Shown here: in pieces, positions 39,850-49,649 of the stretch | Numbering within the stretch: position 1 is the first letter of the stretch | Layout of the letters: every line of letters begins with the position of its first letter | Origin: Halothiobacillus sp. | Lineage (GTDB): Bacteria; Pseudomonadota; Gammaproteobacteria; Halothiobacillales; Halothiobacillaceae | Assembly: GCA_011389965.1 (NCBI GenBank) | Contig: JAABTF010000007.1 | Span: 1 to 52,705 of the forward strand | Direction of reading: 5' to 3' | Length of the DNA: 52,705 nucleotides | Translations under genes and position numbers: made by a program | Notes under the pieces: model-generated | What the model was told of the DNA's origin: nothing | The model's database searches: none | The model's input: the letters and a program-made list of their open reading frames with translations, nothing else

Positions 39850-40524
39850 TCAGCTGGCCGATTCCTCGACTGCATTGAGTTCCATCACGTCCCAGCCGCG
39901 TCCCTGTGCCTCGCTACGCAGGACCGGATCAGGATCGACCGCGATCGGGTGGTCTACCTGTTCGAGGAGCGGCAGGTCATTGCGCGAATCCGAGTAGAAC
40001 CAGGTCTCCTCGGGGCGTGCCTGCTGCGTTTCCAGCCATTCCTCCAGCGCCAAGATTTTGCCGTGCTGGAAGGTGGGCGTGCCGGTGTATCGGCCGGTAT
40101 AGCGACCATTGCGTCGTTCGGGCTCGGTGGCCAGTAGGTGGGGAATGTCGAACAGTTTGGCGATCGGTCCCGTGACGAACGCATTGGTTGCCGTGATCAG
40201 CATCAGGGTATGCCCCTGGCGTCGGTGGGACTCGACCAGCTCACGCGCCTGAGCCGAGATCATCGGCCGGATGCGACGCTCGATGAATTCGTCCCGCCAG
40301 GATTCCAGTTCTTCGGCCGGGTGTTCGGCCAGTGGAGCCAGCGCGAAGCGCAGATAGGCATCGATGTCCAGCGTTCCCTGTTGGTAGTGCTTGAGGAACT
40401 CATCGTTGTGACGCGCGTAGTCCTCGGCATCGACAATGCCGCGTTCGGTCATGAACGCGCCCCAGGCGTGATCGGAGTCGCCGGCGAGCAGCGTGTTGTC
40501 GAGGTCGAAGATGGCCAGTTTCAC
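39850..40524 (-). CDS. HAD-superfamily subfamily IB phosphatase (SerB-like)
   Basis: The 224-residue product starts at a GTG at 40524 with AGGAGG 7 bases upstream. HAD motifs are in order: IFDLDNTLLAGDS (nucleophile Asp), LITATNAF (motif II Thr), a Lys near GKILALEEWL, and YSDSRNDLPLL (motif IV). The helical cap (about 30-90) is that of the PSPase-like IB group. In pseudomonads a close relative sits beside rppH and ptsP, as here, and is often labelled histidinol-phosphatase; the substrate is not known from sequence. It diverges from rppH. Confidence 0.9.
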   Translation of the reverse strand: MKLAIFDLDNTLLAGDSDHAWGAFMTERGIVDAEDYARHNDEFLKHYQQGTLDIDAYLRFALAPLAEHPAEELESWRDEFIERRIRPMISAQARELVESHRRQGHTLMLITATNAFVTGPIAKLFDIPHLLATEPERRNGRYTGRYTGTPTFQHGKILALEEWLETQQARPEETWFYSDSRNDLPLLEQVDHPIAVDPDPVLRSEAQGRGWDVMELNAVEESAS

Positions 40525-40708
40525 GAAATGCCTCCTGCTTGGCAGGGCGATGTTCGCCTGCCGTTTTGATCGCTGTGGGTCGGTTCGGAGTGTCCGAAGG
40601 GGGGGCGCATCATAACCTATAGGCCAAGCGGTTTTATCCGCTCGGGGTTTTGTGAAAGAATCATTAACACTTGGGTAGCTGCCGTCGATCACTAAGGTCG
40701 GTCGCTCT

Positions 40709-40734
40709 GCCCCTGCGGGGCTCAGGCGCCCCGC
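40709..40734 (+). repeat. Two mutually exclusive hairpins upstream of rppH
   Basis: GCCCC (40709-40713) can pair with GGGGC (40717-40721). Alternatively GCGGGGC (40715-40721) can pair with GCCCCGC (40728-40734) around TCAGGC. The two share 40717-40721 and cannot form together. The element ends 33 bases before the rppH start. No T-tract follows, so attenuation by termination is unlikely; an RNA switch affecting translation or 5'-end access is possible. Confidence 0.6.
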
Positions 40735-40767
40735 CCCTAGGCGTATGACTTTTGTAAGAGTGAAATC

Positions 40768-41355
40768 GTGATTGACCGTAGCGGCTTTCGTCCCAACGTC
40801 GGAATCATCGTCTGCAACCAGCGGGGCGACGTGTTCTGGGGCAAGCGGGTAGGGCATCGCTCATGGCAGTTCCCGCAGGGTGGAATCAATGCCAACGAGC
40901 GGCCCCTCGAGGCGATGTATCGTGAACTGCATGAGGAGGTCGGCCTTCGGCCGGAGCACGTGTCCGTGGTTGCTTGGACGCGGGGCTGGCTGCGCTATCG
41001 GCTGCCCCGCAACATGGTGCGTCGCCACCTCCAGCCCGTATGCATCGGCCAAAAGCAGAAATGGTTCCTGCTGCGATTGCGCACGGACGAGTCTGCCTTC
41101 GACCTCAACGCCTCGCACAAGCCCGAATTCGACGGTTGGGAGTGGCGACCGTTCTGGTCGATTCTCCCCGAAGTGATCTATTTCAAGCGCACGGTCTATT
41201 TCCAGGCGCTGCATGCGCTGGCCCCCTTTATTGGTGACGTCCCGCCCGAATGCCCCGCCGATTGCCTGCCCGAACAGATTGAACAGCGGCTGGAACGCGC
41301 TAACCACGGCGAACCGCACGCCGATGTCGGTGCAGGGGATGCTGATGCTCGATGA
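40768..41355 (+). CDS. rppH: RNA pyrophosphohydrolase RppH
   Basis: RppH removes pyrophosphate from 5'-triphosphorylated mRNA, which opens it to RNase E decay. The 195-residue product starts at a GTG (40768) and reads IDRSGFRPNVGIIVCN, the RppH start. The Nudix box GGINANERPLEAMYRELHEEVG is complete, and WQFPQGGIN precedes it. The overlap with ptsP by 11 bases means coupled expression. The HAD-rppH-ptsP order matches that in pseudomonads. Confidence 0.96.
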   Translation: MIDRSGFRPNVGIIVCNQRGDVFWGKRVGHRSWQFPQGGINANERPLEAMYRELHEEVGLRPEHVSVVAWTRGWLRYRLPRNMVRRHLQPVCIGQKQKWFLLRLRTDESAFDLNASHKPEFDGWEWRPFWSILPEVIYFKRTVYFQALHALAPFIGDVPPECPADCLPEQIEQRLERANHGEPHADVGAGDADAR

Positions 41356-43639
41356 ACTCAGACAGATCGTTACCGAGGTTTCCAAGTCGGCCGATCTGCG
41401 CGCGGCCCTTGATCTAATCGCTCGCCGGGTGCAATCCGCTCTGGATGCATCGGTCTGCTCTGTGTATGTCCTTTCCGATGAATCGGCCTCCGGAGCGGGC
41501 GACCAGGTGCTGGTATTGCAGGCCACCGAAGGGCTGAACAAGGCCATGATCGGCCATGTCTCCCTGGGGCTCGAGGAAGGGCTGGTCGGGCAGGTGGCCC
41601 GCCGTGCCGAGTTGATCAACCTCGAGGATGCCTCCCGGCATGCTGCTTTCAAGTTCGTCACCGACATCGGTGAGGAGCCTTACCACGGCTTTATGGGCGT
41701 GCCGATCATCCACCGTGGTGAGGTCCTGGGTGTTCTGGTGGTCCAGGCGCGCGAACATCGGCGCTTTTCGGAAGACCAGGAGTCCTTTGTCGTCACGCTG
41801 GCCACGCAGTTGGCCTCGGCCCTGCGTCATGCCCGGGCCAGTGGTGAGCTGATGCGTACCGGCAACGAGCCGGGCGAATTCGATTCGGCCTTTTCGGCGC
41901 GCGGCCTGCCCGGCTCGCCGGGTGTGGTTTTCGGTACCGCGGTGGTAGTCGCTGAAGGCTATTCGCTGGAGCTGGTGGAAGACCGCAAGGTCGACGACAT
42001 CGATCATGAGTTGGCCGTGCTCGACAGTGCCATCGAGGCGGTTCGTGAGGAATTCGAGCAGCTCAAGATCGACTTTGCCCGCGCCTCGGGCAGCGAGGAG
42101 GAAAACCTCCTTTTCGATGCTTTCATTCGCATGCTGTCCGGCGGGTCGCTGGTCGAGGGCATCGTGCAGCACATTCGGGCGGGCAACTGCGCCCCGGCGG
42201 CCCTGCGCGATGCCATCGCCGAGCACGCCGCCGTCTTCGAGCAAATGAGCGATGCCTACCTGCGCGAGCGGGCACAGGACATCCGTGATCTGGGCAACCG
42301 CATCCTGCAAAAGCTGCATGCCGAGAGCGCCGGGCCCAACGAATGGCCGGATCAGATCGTTCTGGTGGGCACCGACCTGTCCGCTTCCCACTTGGCCGAG
42401 GTGCCAACGGAACGACTCGTGGGCATCGTCTCCAGCACCGGTTCCGGCTCGTCGCACTTGGCCATCCTGGCCCGGGCACTGGGGGTGCCTGCGGCCATGG
42501 GTGTCTCGGACCTGCCCATGTCACGGTTGCGCAACAAGGAAGTGGTCGTCGATGGCTACCGTGGCTTGGTGGTGGTGCGTCCGCGCGGCTCGTTGCGCGA
42601 TGAGTTCATGCGTTTGGCGCGCGAGGAGGCTGAGCTCACCGAGGAACTGGCCGCTCTGCGTGACAAGCCGGCCCTGACCACCGATGGCGTGCGGGTGGCG
42701 ATGCACGTCAATATCGGGCTGCTCTCCGATATGGCGCCGTCGCTGACCGTGGGCGCGGAGGGCATTGGCCTGTATCGCACCGAAGTGCCGTTTCAGATTC
42801 GCAAGCAATTCCCGGGTGAGGAGGAGCAGGCGCACATTTACCGTGAGGCGCTCGAGACCTTCGCCGGCAAGCCCGTGGTGTTGCGGACCCTTGACGTGGG
42901 TGGCGACAAGCCGCTGTCCTATTTCCCCATTCGCGAGGACAACCCGTTTCTGGGTTGGCGCGGCATCCGGTTGGTGCTGGATCATCCAGAAATCTTTCTC
43001 ACCCAGTTGCGGGCAATGCTCAAGGCTGCCGCGGGACTGAACAACCTGCATATATTGCTCCCGATGATCTCGGCGGTGGACGAGCTCGACCAGTCCCTGG
43101 CCTATATCGCCCAGGCGGTCGATGAGGTCTCCGAGGAGATCGGCGACGTGCAGGCGCCCAAGGTGGGTGCGATGATCGAGGTGCCCTCGGCTGTATACCA
43201 GGCCGATGCCTTGGCCAGCCGTTGCGACTTCCTCTCCATCGGCACGAATGACCTGACCCAGTACCTTCTCGCTATCGACCGCAACAACGAGCGGGTGGCC
43301 TCGCGTTACGACGCGCTCCATCCGGCGGTGCTCACCGCCATCCGCGACGTCTGTGCGGCGGGGGCTCGACACGACTGTCAGGTAGCCGTTTGTGGCGAAC
43401 TTTCCGGCGATCCCTTGGGCGCCGTGCTCTTGCTGGGCATGGGCATCAATTCGTTGTCGATGAGCGCCGGTTCGCTGCCTCGCATCAAATGGGTGATTCG
43501 CTGCTTCTCGTATTCCGAGGCGCGCGAGTTGCTGGAGCAGGCGATGCAGTGCGAGCGGCCCAGGGAGATCCGGGCATTGCTCACCCAGGCTCTGGAGGAG
43601 CGGGGGTTGGGCGGTTTGATCCGCGCCGGTCGGTATTGA
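41345..43639 (+). CDS. ptsP: PtsP, nitrogen-PTS enzyme I (EI-Ntr) with GAF domain
   Basis: EI-Ntr takes phosphate from PEP and passes it to NPr and then EIIA-Ntr, a regulatory chain sensing nitrogen and potassium status. The 764-residue protein has an N-terminal GAF domain (about 1-165), a PtsI N-domain, the phosphocarrier His371 in STGSGSSHLAILARALG, and a C-terminal PEP-binding barrel with GGDKPLSYFP and VAVCGELSGDP. The ATG at 41345 matches the E. coli start and has AGGGG upstream at 41334-41338; an in-frame ATG at 41339 is too close to it. ptsN and the NPr gene are not in the window. Confidence 0.96.
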   Translation: MLDELRQIVTEVSKSADLRAALDLIARRVQSALDASVCSVYVLSDESASGAGDQVLVLQATEGLNKAMIGHVSLGLEEGLVGQVARRAELINLEDASRHAAFKFVTDIGEEPYHGFMGVPIIHRGEVLGVLVVQAREHRRFSEDQESFVVTLATQLASALRHARASGELMRTGNEPGEFDSAFSARGLPGSPGVVFGTAVVVAEGYSLELVEDRKVDDIDHELAVLDSAIEAVREEFEQLKIDFARASGSEEENLLFDAFIRMLSGGSLVEGIVQHIRAGNCAPAALRDAIAEHAAVFEQMSDAYLRERAQDIRDLGNRILQKLHAESAGPNEWPDQIVLVGTDLSASHLAEVPTERLVGIVSSTGSGSSHLAILARALGVPAAMGVSDLPMSRLRNKEVVVDGYRGLVVVRPRGSLRDEFMRLAREEAELTEELAALRDKPALTTDGVRVAMHVNIGLLSDMAPSLTVGAEGIGLYRTEVPFQIRKQFPGEEEQAHIYREALETFAGKPVVLRTLDVGGDKPLSYFPIREDNPFLGWRGIRLVLDHPEIFLTQLRAMLKAAAGLNNLHILLPMISAVDELDQSLAYIAQAVDEVSEEIGDVQAPKVGAMIEVPSAVYQADALASRCDFLSIGTNDLTQYLLAIDRNNERVASRYDALHPAVLTAIRDVCAAGARHDCQVAVCGELSGDPLGAVLLLGMGINSLSMSAGSLPRIKWVIRCFSYSEARELLEQAMQCERPREIRALLTQALEERGLGGLIRAGRY

Positions 43640-43669
43640 CCGGCGGGGCAGGGCGGTTGGGGACGGTGA

Positions 43670-43698
43670 TTGACTTGGCCCGCCGGGATGCCTATTAT
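43670..43698 (+). promoter_or_regulatory. Strong sigma-70 promoter of the tRNA operon
   Basis: TTGACT (43670-43675), a 17-base spacer and TATTAT (43693-43698) are followed by a GC-rich start region (GTCGCACC), which is typical of stable-RNA promoters under stringent control. It lies 69 bases before tRNA-Pro, with the predicted start near 43705. Confidence 0.88.
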
Positions 43699-43766
43699 GT
43701 CGCACCTTCGTCACCGGACGGGTCGAACCGCCCCGGCGGACGAGGCGCGTTTGCGTTGACGGCGAA

Positions 43767-43843
43767 CGGAGTGTAGCGCAGTCTGGTAGCGCACCTGGTT
43801 TGGGACCAGGTGGTCGGGGGTTCGAATCCCTCCACTCCGACCA
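43767..43843 (+). tRNA. tRNA-Pro (UGG)
   Basis: A complete 77-base cloverleaf is seen: acceptor CGGAGTG/CACTCCG, anticodon stem ACCTGG/CCAGGT with loop anticodon TGG, T-loop GGTTCGAATCC, and encoded CCA. It is the first of three tRNAs from one promoter. Confidence 0.97.
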
Positions 43844-43858
43844 AAAATGCCGAAACTT

Positions 43859-43935
43859 GCGCCTGTAGCTCAATCGGATAGAGCATCGGCCTTCTAAGCC
43901 GAGGGTTGCGGGTTCGAGTCCTGCCGGGCGCGCCA
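43859..43935 (+). tRNA. tRNA-Arg (UCU)
   Basis: 77 bases: acceptor GCGCCTG/CGGGCGC (one T-G pair), anticodon stem CGGCC/AGCCG region with loop CTTCTAA, hence anticodon TCT, which reads rare AGA/AGG codons. T-loop GGTTCGAGTCC and encoded CCA are present. Confidence 0.97.
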
Positions 43936-43971
43936 AAAGCGCACCTGCTTGTAGTGCGAAATGCCTTCTAT

Positions 43972-44048
43972 GGTGACTGTAGCTCAGTTGGTAGAGCCCC
44001 GGATTGTGATTCCGGTTGTCGTGGGTTCGAGTCCCATCAGTCACCCCA
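43972..44048 (+). tRNA. tRNA-His (GUG)
   Basis: 77 bases, including the extra 5' G (-1) specific to tRNA-His, acceptor GTGACTG/CAGTCAC, loop ATTGTGATT with anticodon GTG, T-loop GGTTCGAGTCC and encoded CCA. It closely matches the E. coli hisR layout. Confidence 0.97.
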
Positions 44049-44060
44049 CCATCCCGATCG

Positions 44061-44088
44061 AAAAAGCCCGCCACTCGGCGGGCTTTTT
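44061..44088 (+). terminator. Rho-independent terminator of the tRNA operon
   Basis: GCCCGCC (44066-44072) pairs with GGCGGGC (44077-44083) around ACTC, with AAAAA before and TTTTT after. It ends the Pro-Arg-His operon and could also act on minus-strand transcripts from the fliK-like gene pair. Confidence 0.95.
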
Positions 44089-44141
44089 CGTGTGTGTGTG
44101 GCTGTTCTGCTCGGGTACCGTTGCCTGAATGCGGCGGCCGG

Positions 44142-44465
44142 TCACTCGCCCCCGTCGCGTTGCTCTCGGGAGCGCCGGAGCACCTCCTCGTGACGATCAT
44201 TGACGTAGAGCGCATAGCTCAGGACCTCGGCCACGGCGCGGAACAGGGCTTCCGGGATGTGATCGCCCAGATCGATCTGCGCCAGCGCGCGCGCCAGTTG
44301 CGGGTCTTCGACTTCCGGCACGCCCGCCTCCCGGGCGCGCTCCAGGATCTGTCGAGCCAGTTCGTCCTGGCCGGTGGCCACCACTTGAGGGACGTCGGTG
44401 CCGTCGTAGCGCAGGGCGATCGCCTGGCGACGGCGCGTGTCGGGAGATGGGCGTTTGTCGTTCAT
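44142..44465 (-). CDS. Stand-alone FlhB C-terminal-domain-like protein (FhlB type)
   Basis: The 107-codon gene encodes 107 residues at most, matching only the cytoplasmic domain of the flagellar export switch FlhB (AIALRYDGTDVPQVVATGQ, then GVPEVEDPQLARALAQIDLGDHIPEALFRAVAEVLSYAL). The autocleavage motif NPTH of full FlhB is absent; TRRR occupies the aligned place, so the protein resembles the fragment left after FlhB cleavage. It has no membrane segments. Its ATG overlaps the stop of the upstream FliK-like gene by 4 bases. A role in hook-length or substrate-switch control is inferred from both homology and partner. Confidence 0.88.
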   Translation of the reverse strand: MNDKRPSPDTRRRQAIALRYDGTDVPQVVATGQDELARQILERAREAGVPEVEDPQLARALAQIDLGDHIPEALFRAVAEVLSYALYVNDRHEEVLRRSREQRDGGE

Positions 44466-45616
44466 GCCTGCTCGCTTAGAAAGCCGGTTTGGGTGGGGCG
44501 CTGGGTCTGCGGTTCGAGCCGGTCCTGGACCGGTTGCGGTGGCGGCCCGGGGTAGGCCGATACTCGGCCTGGGGTCAGACCGGCGGCGACCAGGCCGCGA
44601 CTCAATTGTGGGCGTGATGCTTCGATCAAGTGCACTGTAGCCGGCTGGTCGGCGAATAAATCGATGTCGATGCGCTCGCCGCGCAAGTTGAGGGCCGCAT
44701 GCAAGGGCCCCAGGTTGGGCCACTCCATGGCCAGATCCACCTGCCAATGTCCTCCCGGAGTCGCCTGCCCACCGCCTTCCGGTTCTTCTCGGATGGCCAT
44801 GCGCAGGTTGTGGGCTTCATTGGCGAGCTGTACCGGGATGTCCAGCAGCCAGGTCGGTTGCGTTGGGGTGGTCTGGGTGCCCGCGGCCTGTCCCGCAGCT
44901 CCCTGGGAAAGGGCGGTGCTGATCTGGCTGCGTTCGACTTGGTTGCCGAGTCGTTGCATGAACTCCAGCATCTGCTGTCGAGCGGCCGGCTCTCGTGGCG
45001 CCAGGTCCGGCTGAGTGCGCAGGGTCTGTGCCGCACGTTGCAGCAGGCCGCCCAGCGGCGTGTCGCTTGGTCCCGCGCCTGCGGCCATGAAGGGCGCACT
45101 GAAAGAGGTCGCCGTCCCCTTGGCCGGTGTCGGAGTATGGCTTGCCGAGGCAAGCAGGCTGCTGACGACGCCATGAAGCATGCGCGGCTCGCGCAGCGCG
45201 GTGAGCATCGGTAGCAGCCCCTGGAGTCCCGGAGGGATGGCGGTCGCCGTGCTGCCGCCGGCCTGCCCAGCCGCTGCGCTGGCGGACGAAGTATGGCTAA
45301 GCTTGCTCAGACTTTGCAGCAGATGACGAGTCAGTTGCGCTTCATCGAGCGTGCGGGGGTCCGGCGGCGGCTGCATGGGCCGCAAATGCACCTGCTCGCC
45401 GAGCCGGCTCACGATCAGATCGATTGCCTGTCCCGCCTTGAGGGGATGCTGGGTGGTCACCTGCAACTGCCCTCCGGCAACCGAGAGCATGGCGCGGTCG
45501 CCGGGGCGAGCATCGGAAAGCGAGATGGCGGCCAGCCGCTGGCCGGTTTCCAGGCGCAGGACTGGACCGGAAGAGGAAGACGTGTGACCGGGCTGTTCGA
45601 CCTTGAGGATCTTCAT
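44462..45616 (-). CDS. FliK-like hook-length control protein (Flg_hook C-domain)
   Basis: The 384-residue product has an N-terminal beta-rich part (about 1-85, [16 protein letters not shown] and [11 protein letters not shown]), a long Ala/Gly/Thr/Pro-rich middle (about 110-250) and a C-terminal domain with [20 protein letters not shown] and [32 protein letters not shown] split across the Flg_hook fold. FliK measures hook length and triggers the FlhB export switch. Being paired with a mini-FlhB outside the main operon, it may be a second FliK-like protein rather than the canonical one. It diverges from fleQ. Confidence 0.85.
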   Translation of the reverse strand: MKILKVEQPGHTSSSSGPVLRLETGQRLAAISLSDARPGDRAMLSVAGGQLQVTTQHPLKAGQAIDLIVSRLGEQVHLRPMQPPPDPRTLDEAQLTRHLLQSLSKLSHTSSASAAAGQAGGSTATAIPPGLQGLLPMLTALREPRMLHGVVSSLLASASHTPTPAKGTATSFSAPFMAAGAGPSDTPLGGLLQRAAQTLRTQPDLAPREPAARQQMLEFMQRLGNQVERSQISTALSQGAAGQAAGTQTTPTQPTWLLDIPVQLANEAHNLRMAIREEPEGGGQATPGGHWQVDLAMEWPNLGPLHAALNLRGERIDIDLFADQPATVHLIEASRPQLSRGLVAAGLTPGRVSAYPGPPPQPVQDRLEPQTQRPTQTGFLSEQA

Positions 45617-45759
45617 GGGTATTCCGGCCGCCGGGCAGTGCAGAAAAGGATGGGGCGCGTCCGTTCACGGGACGTGTCACTTGGGCGATGGTAGGGCGCC
45701 GACCTGTCGCCCACAAGCCACAGCCATTGTCGCGAACTTTGCGATCGAGTGACAAAGTT

Positions 45760-45788
45760 TTGACATGCCCAGCGGCCCACGCTAGCTT
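45760..45788 (+). promoter_or_regulatory. Candidate sigma-70 promoter for fleQ
   Basis: TTGACA (45760-45765) is a perfect -35; after exactly 17 bases comes TAGCTT (45783-45788), a 3-of-6 -10. The fleQ ATG is about 103 bases further on. The rest of the 275-base divergent region shows no gene. Confidence 0.5.
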
Positions 45789-45891
45789 GCCGGTGAACTT
45801 TTCAGTAGCTTGCTTGTCGGCGGCCCCTGCCTGCGGGTGCGGCGCTGAGAGGATCTCGACACACGCTTGCCCCGTTTCTAAGGAGAGATGC

Positions 45892-47337
<1,446 letters not shown>

Positions 47338-47377
47338 TCAAGGCCCTGATCGAGGCCATGCGCCGCCCAGGCCTTGA
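47338..47377. repeat. Inverted repeat directly after the fleQ stop
   Basis: TCAAGGCC (47338-47345) is matched by GGCCTTGA (47370-47377) with 24 bases between. There is no T-tract. It may be a weak stem after fleQ or an upstream protein-binding site for the fliE promoter, whose -24 box is about 60 bases downstream. Confidence 0.4.
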
Positions 47378-47435
47378 TGCCGGGGTCGGCCAGCCATTTA
47401 GATCGATCGCCGTTTATTCCGCTTTTTCTCCTTGT

Positions 47436-47451
47436 TGGCACGGGTCCTGCT
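47436..47451 (+). promoter_or_regulatory. Sigma-54 (-24/-12) promoter of the fliE operon
   Basis: TGGCACG at 47436-47442 (-24) and CTGCT at 47447-47451 (-12) have the invariant GG and GC exactly 10 bases apart, against consensus TGGCACG-N4-TTGCW. The fliE ATG follows 45 bases later. With FleQ encoded just upstream, FleQ/RpoN control of fliE onward is very likely. Confidence 0.9.
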
Positions 47452-47496
47452 AGAAGTCCGCACAGGCAAATCCGCGACAATCAACGAGGTGGGTCC

Positions 47497-47850
47497 ATGA
47501 GCGGCAACGACATGTCCGTCGATCAGATCCTTTCCCAGATGCAGCAGCTGCGTAGCGCGGCTACCCAGCGCCCGGCGGGCGTCGAGCAGGTCAACCCGGC
47601 TGCTCAGGGCGTCAGTGAGGTTGAAAGGGCCTCGTTTTCCGATGCGCTCACCCAAGCCGTGGGCCAGGTAAATGAGCTGCAACAGGCGTCTGGAGACTTG
47701 AAGAATCGTCTGCAGGCGGGGGATGACCAGGTCACCTTGACCGAGGTCATGCTTGCCTCGCAACGCTCCTCGGTAGCCTTCGAGGCGACGATGCAGGTGC
47801 GCAATCGACTGGTTCAGGCTTACGAGAAAGTCATGAACATGCCGCTCTGA
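47497..47850 (+). CDS. fliE: Flagellar hook-basal body complex protein FliE
   Basis: FliE joins the MS-ring to the rod and is the first rod component exported. The 117-residue product has a Gln/Ser-rich N-terminus and the conserved C-terminal region FSDALTQAVGQVNELQQ...VTLTEVMLASQRSSVAFEATMQVRNRLVQAYEKVMNMPL, written here in parts only. The ATG at 47497 has GAGGTG upstream. It is the first gene after a sigma-54 promoter; fliF starts 47 bases after its stop. Confidence 0.96.
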   Translation: MSGNDMSVDQILSQMQQLRSAATQRPAGVEQVNPAAQGVSEVERASFSDALTQAVGQVNELQQASGDLKNRLQAGDDQVTLTEVMLASQRSSVAFEATMQVRNRLVQAYEKVMNMPL

Positions 47851-47897
47851 TCGCTTTGTCAGACATTTCATCCGCTTAGCTCGACACGGACACCGTT

Positions 47898-49643
47898 ATG
47901 GCCGAAGGTTCTGCAATCGCCACCACCAACCCTGGAGAAAGCCCGCGCTGGATCCGGCAGATGGATGCGTTCACCCACTCGTCAAGTTTCCGGCAGTTGT
48001 TGCTGCTGATCGCTCTGGCGGCGGTGATCTCGTTCATGGTGGGATTTTTCTTCTGGGGCAGCGGCAAGTCGATGGTGCCGCTTTACAAGTCGCTGGATGC
48101 CGCGGCCTCGGCCGAAGTGGTCGATGCACTCAAGGCCGCCGGCGAGCCGTACGAGCTCGCCTCCAGCGGCACGGTCATGGTTTCCGCTGATCGACTGCCG
48201 GAAATCCGCATGCTCATGGCGCAGCAGGGACTGCCGGGCTCGAAGGGCGTCGGTTTGGAGATGCTCAACCAGGACCAGTCGCTGGGCACCAGCCAGTTCA
48301 TCGAGCAGGCCCGCTACCGGCGGGCCATCGAGACCGAACTGGCCCGTTCTATCCAGACCATCGGCGGCATCCGCGCGGCGCGGGTCCACATCGCCCAGCC
48401 GGAAAAGTCCGTTTTTGTCCGGGATCGCAAGACACCCACCGCCTCCGTGATTATCGATCTCAAGGGCGGCACCGACCTTGGCCGCAGCCAGGTCAATGGC
48501 ATCGTTCATCTGGTCGCTTCCAGCATCAACGATCTTTCTCCGGAGAATGTCAGCGTGGTTGATCAGGGTGGCAACCTGCTTTCCAGCTCCGGGGATGATG
48601 CCGCCGGCATGGGGTTGACCAGCCGCCAGTTCCAGTACCGTCAGAATCTTGAACAATCCTACGCCCGCCGGATCGAGTCGCTGCTCGCGCCGATCGTGGG
48701 ATCGGACCGTGTGCGTGCCCAGGTTTCCGCCGATATCGATTTTTCCCGGCGCGAGGGGACCAGCCAGACCTACGGCCCGAATGGCGGGGTGCTTTTGAGC
48801 GAACAGATCAGCGAGAACACGCGTTCGCTCGGTGATGGCGGTGGAGGCCTCGGCGGCATGCCGGGCGCCATCGCCAACCAACCGCCGGGTGGCGGCGAGA
48901 TCAATCCCGCCGAAGGGGGCGGGGGTATCGCTCCGCCCGCGGATATGAATGTCGAGGAGTTCCAGGCCGTAGTGCAGACGCCGATCAACAGTGATCGCAG
49001 CGAGACACGCAACTTCAATGTCGACCGCCAGATCCAGCACACCCAGTTTGCGACCGGACAGATCGAGAAACTCAATGTCGCCGTGCTGCTTGACGAGAAT
49101 GCCACCGGGGGCGGCGCCGACGGGGAGCCAGGCCTGCCGGCAGAAAGGCTCGAGCAGATGCAGAGCCTGGTGGCCCAGGCCGTGGGCCTGAACGAGGAGC
49201 GTGGCGACCAGGTCACCCTGACCAGCTTCCCCTTCGTTGATCAGACCATCGAGCCGGTCAGCACACCTGTCTGGGAGCAGGGTTGGTTCTGGACCACCCT
49301 GAAGAACGCCGGCATCGGCCTGGCGATGCTGCTGGTCTTCCTGCTGGTGGCCCGTCCACTGATGAAAATGCTTGCGGAGACTCGCCGCGAGCGCGCCCTT
49401 GCCGCGCCGGAAACCGCTGAGCAGACTCCGCAGTACAATATGCCGGCACAATACCCCGATCAACGCAGTGGGCCCGCCGGGGAGCCGGCCGAGGAAGTGG
49501 ACGAGAACGATCTTTCCAATGTTCCCGAGCTTATCGGCAATGCAAGTTACACCGACAAGCTCAAGCAGCTGCGCAAGAGCGTCAACCATGATCCCAAGGC
49601 CGTGGCCTCGGTGATCAAGCAATGGACGCACGAGGAGACCTAA
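47898..49643 (+). CDS. fliF: Flagellar MS-ring protein FliF
   Basis: FliF forms the membrane ring that anchors the motor and export gate. The 581-residue product has two membrane helices (about 36-55 and 460-482), ring-building motifs in the periplasmic part (KSLDAAASAEVVDALKAAG, LNQDQSLGTSQFIEQARYRRA), a Gly/Pro-rich loop (about 305-350) and a C-terminal FliG-binding tail (KQLRKSVNHDPKAVASVIKQW). fliG starts 6 bases after its stop. Confidence 0.97.
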   Translation: MAEGSAIATTNPGESPRWIRQMDAFTHSSSFRQLLLLIALAAVISFMVGFFFWGSGKSMVPLYKSLDAAASAEVVDALKAAGEPYELASSGTVMVSADRLPEIRMLMAQQGLPGSKGVGLEMLNQDQSLGTSQFIEQARYRRAIETELARSIQTIGGIRAARVHIAQPEKSVFVRDRKTPTASVIIDLKGGTDLGRSQVNGIVHLVASSINDLSPENVSVVDQGGNLLSSSGDDAAGMGLTSRQFQYRQNLEQSYARRIESLLAPIVGSDRVRAQVSADIDFSRREGTSQTYGPNGGVLLSEQISENTRSLGDGGGGLGGMPGAIANQPPGGGEINPAEGGGGIAPPADMNVEEFQAVVQTPINSDRSETRNFNVDRQIQHTQFATGQIEKLNVAVLLDENATGGGADGEPGLPAERLEQMQSLVAQAVGLNEERGDQVTLTSFPFVDQTIEPVSTPVWEQGWFWTTLKNAGIGLAMLLVFLLVARPLMKMLAETRRERALAAPETAEQTPQYNMPAQYPDQRSGPAGEPAEEVDENDLSNVPELIGNASYTDKLKQLRKSVNHDPKAVASVIKQWTHEET

Positions 49644-49649
49644 AGACCC

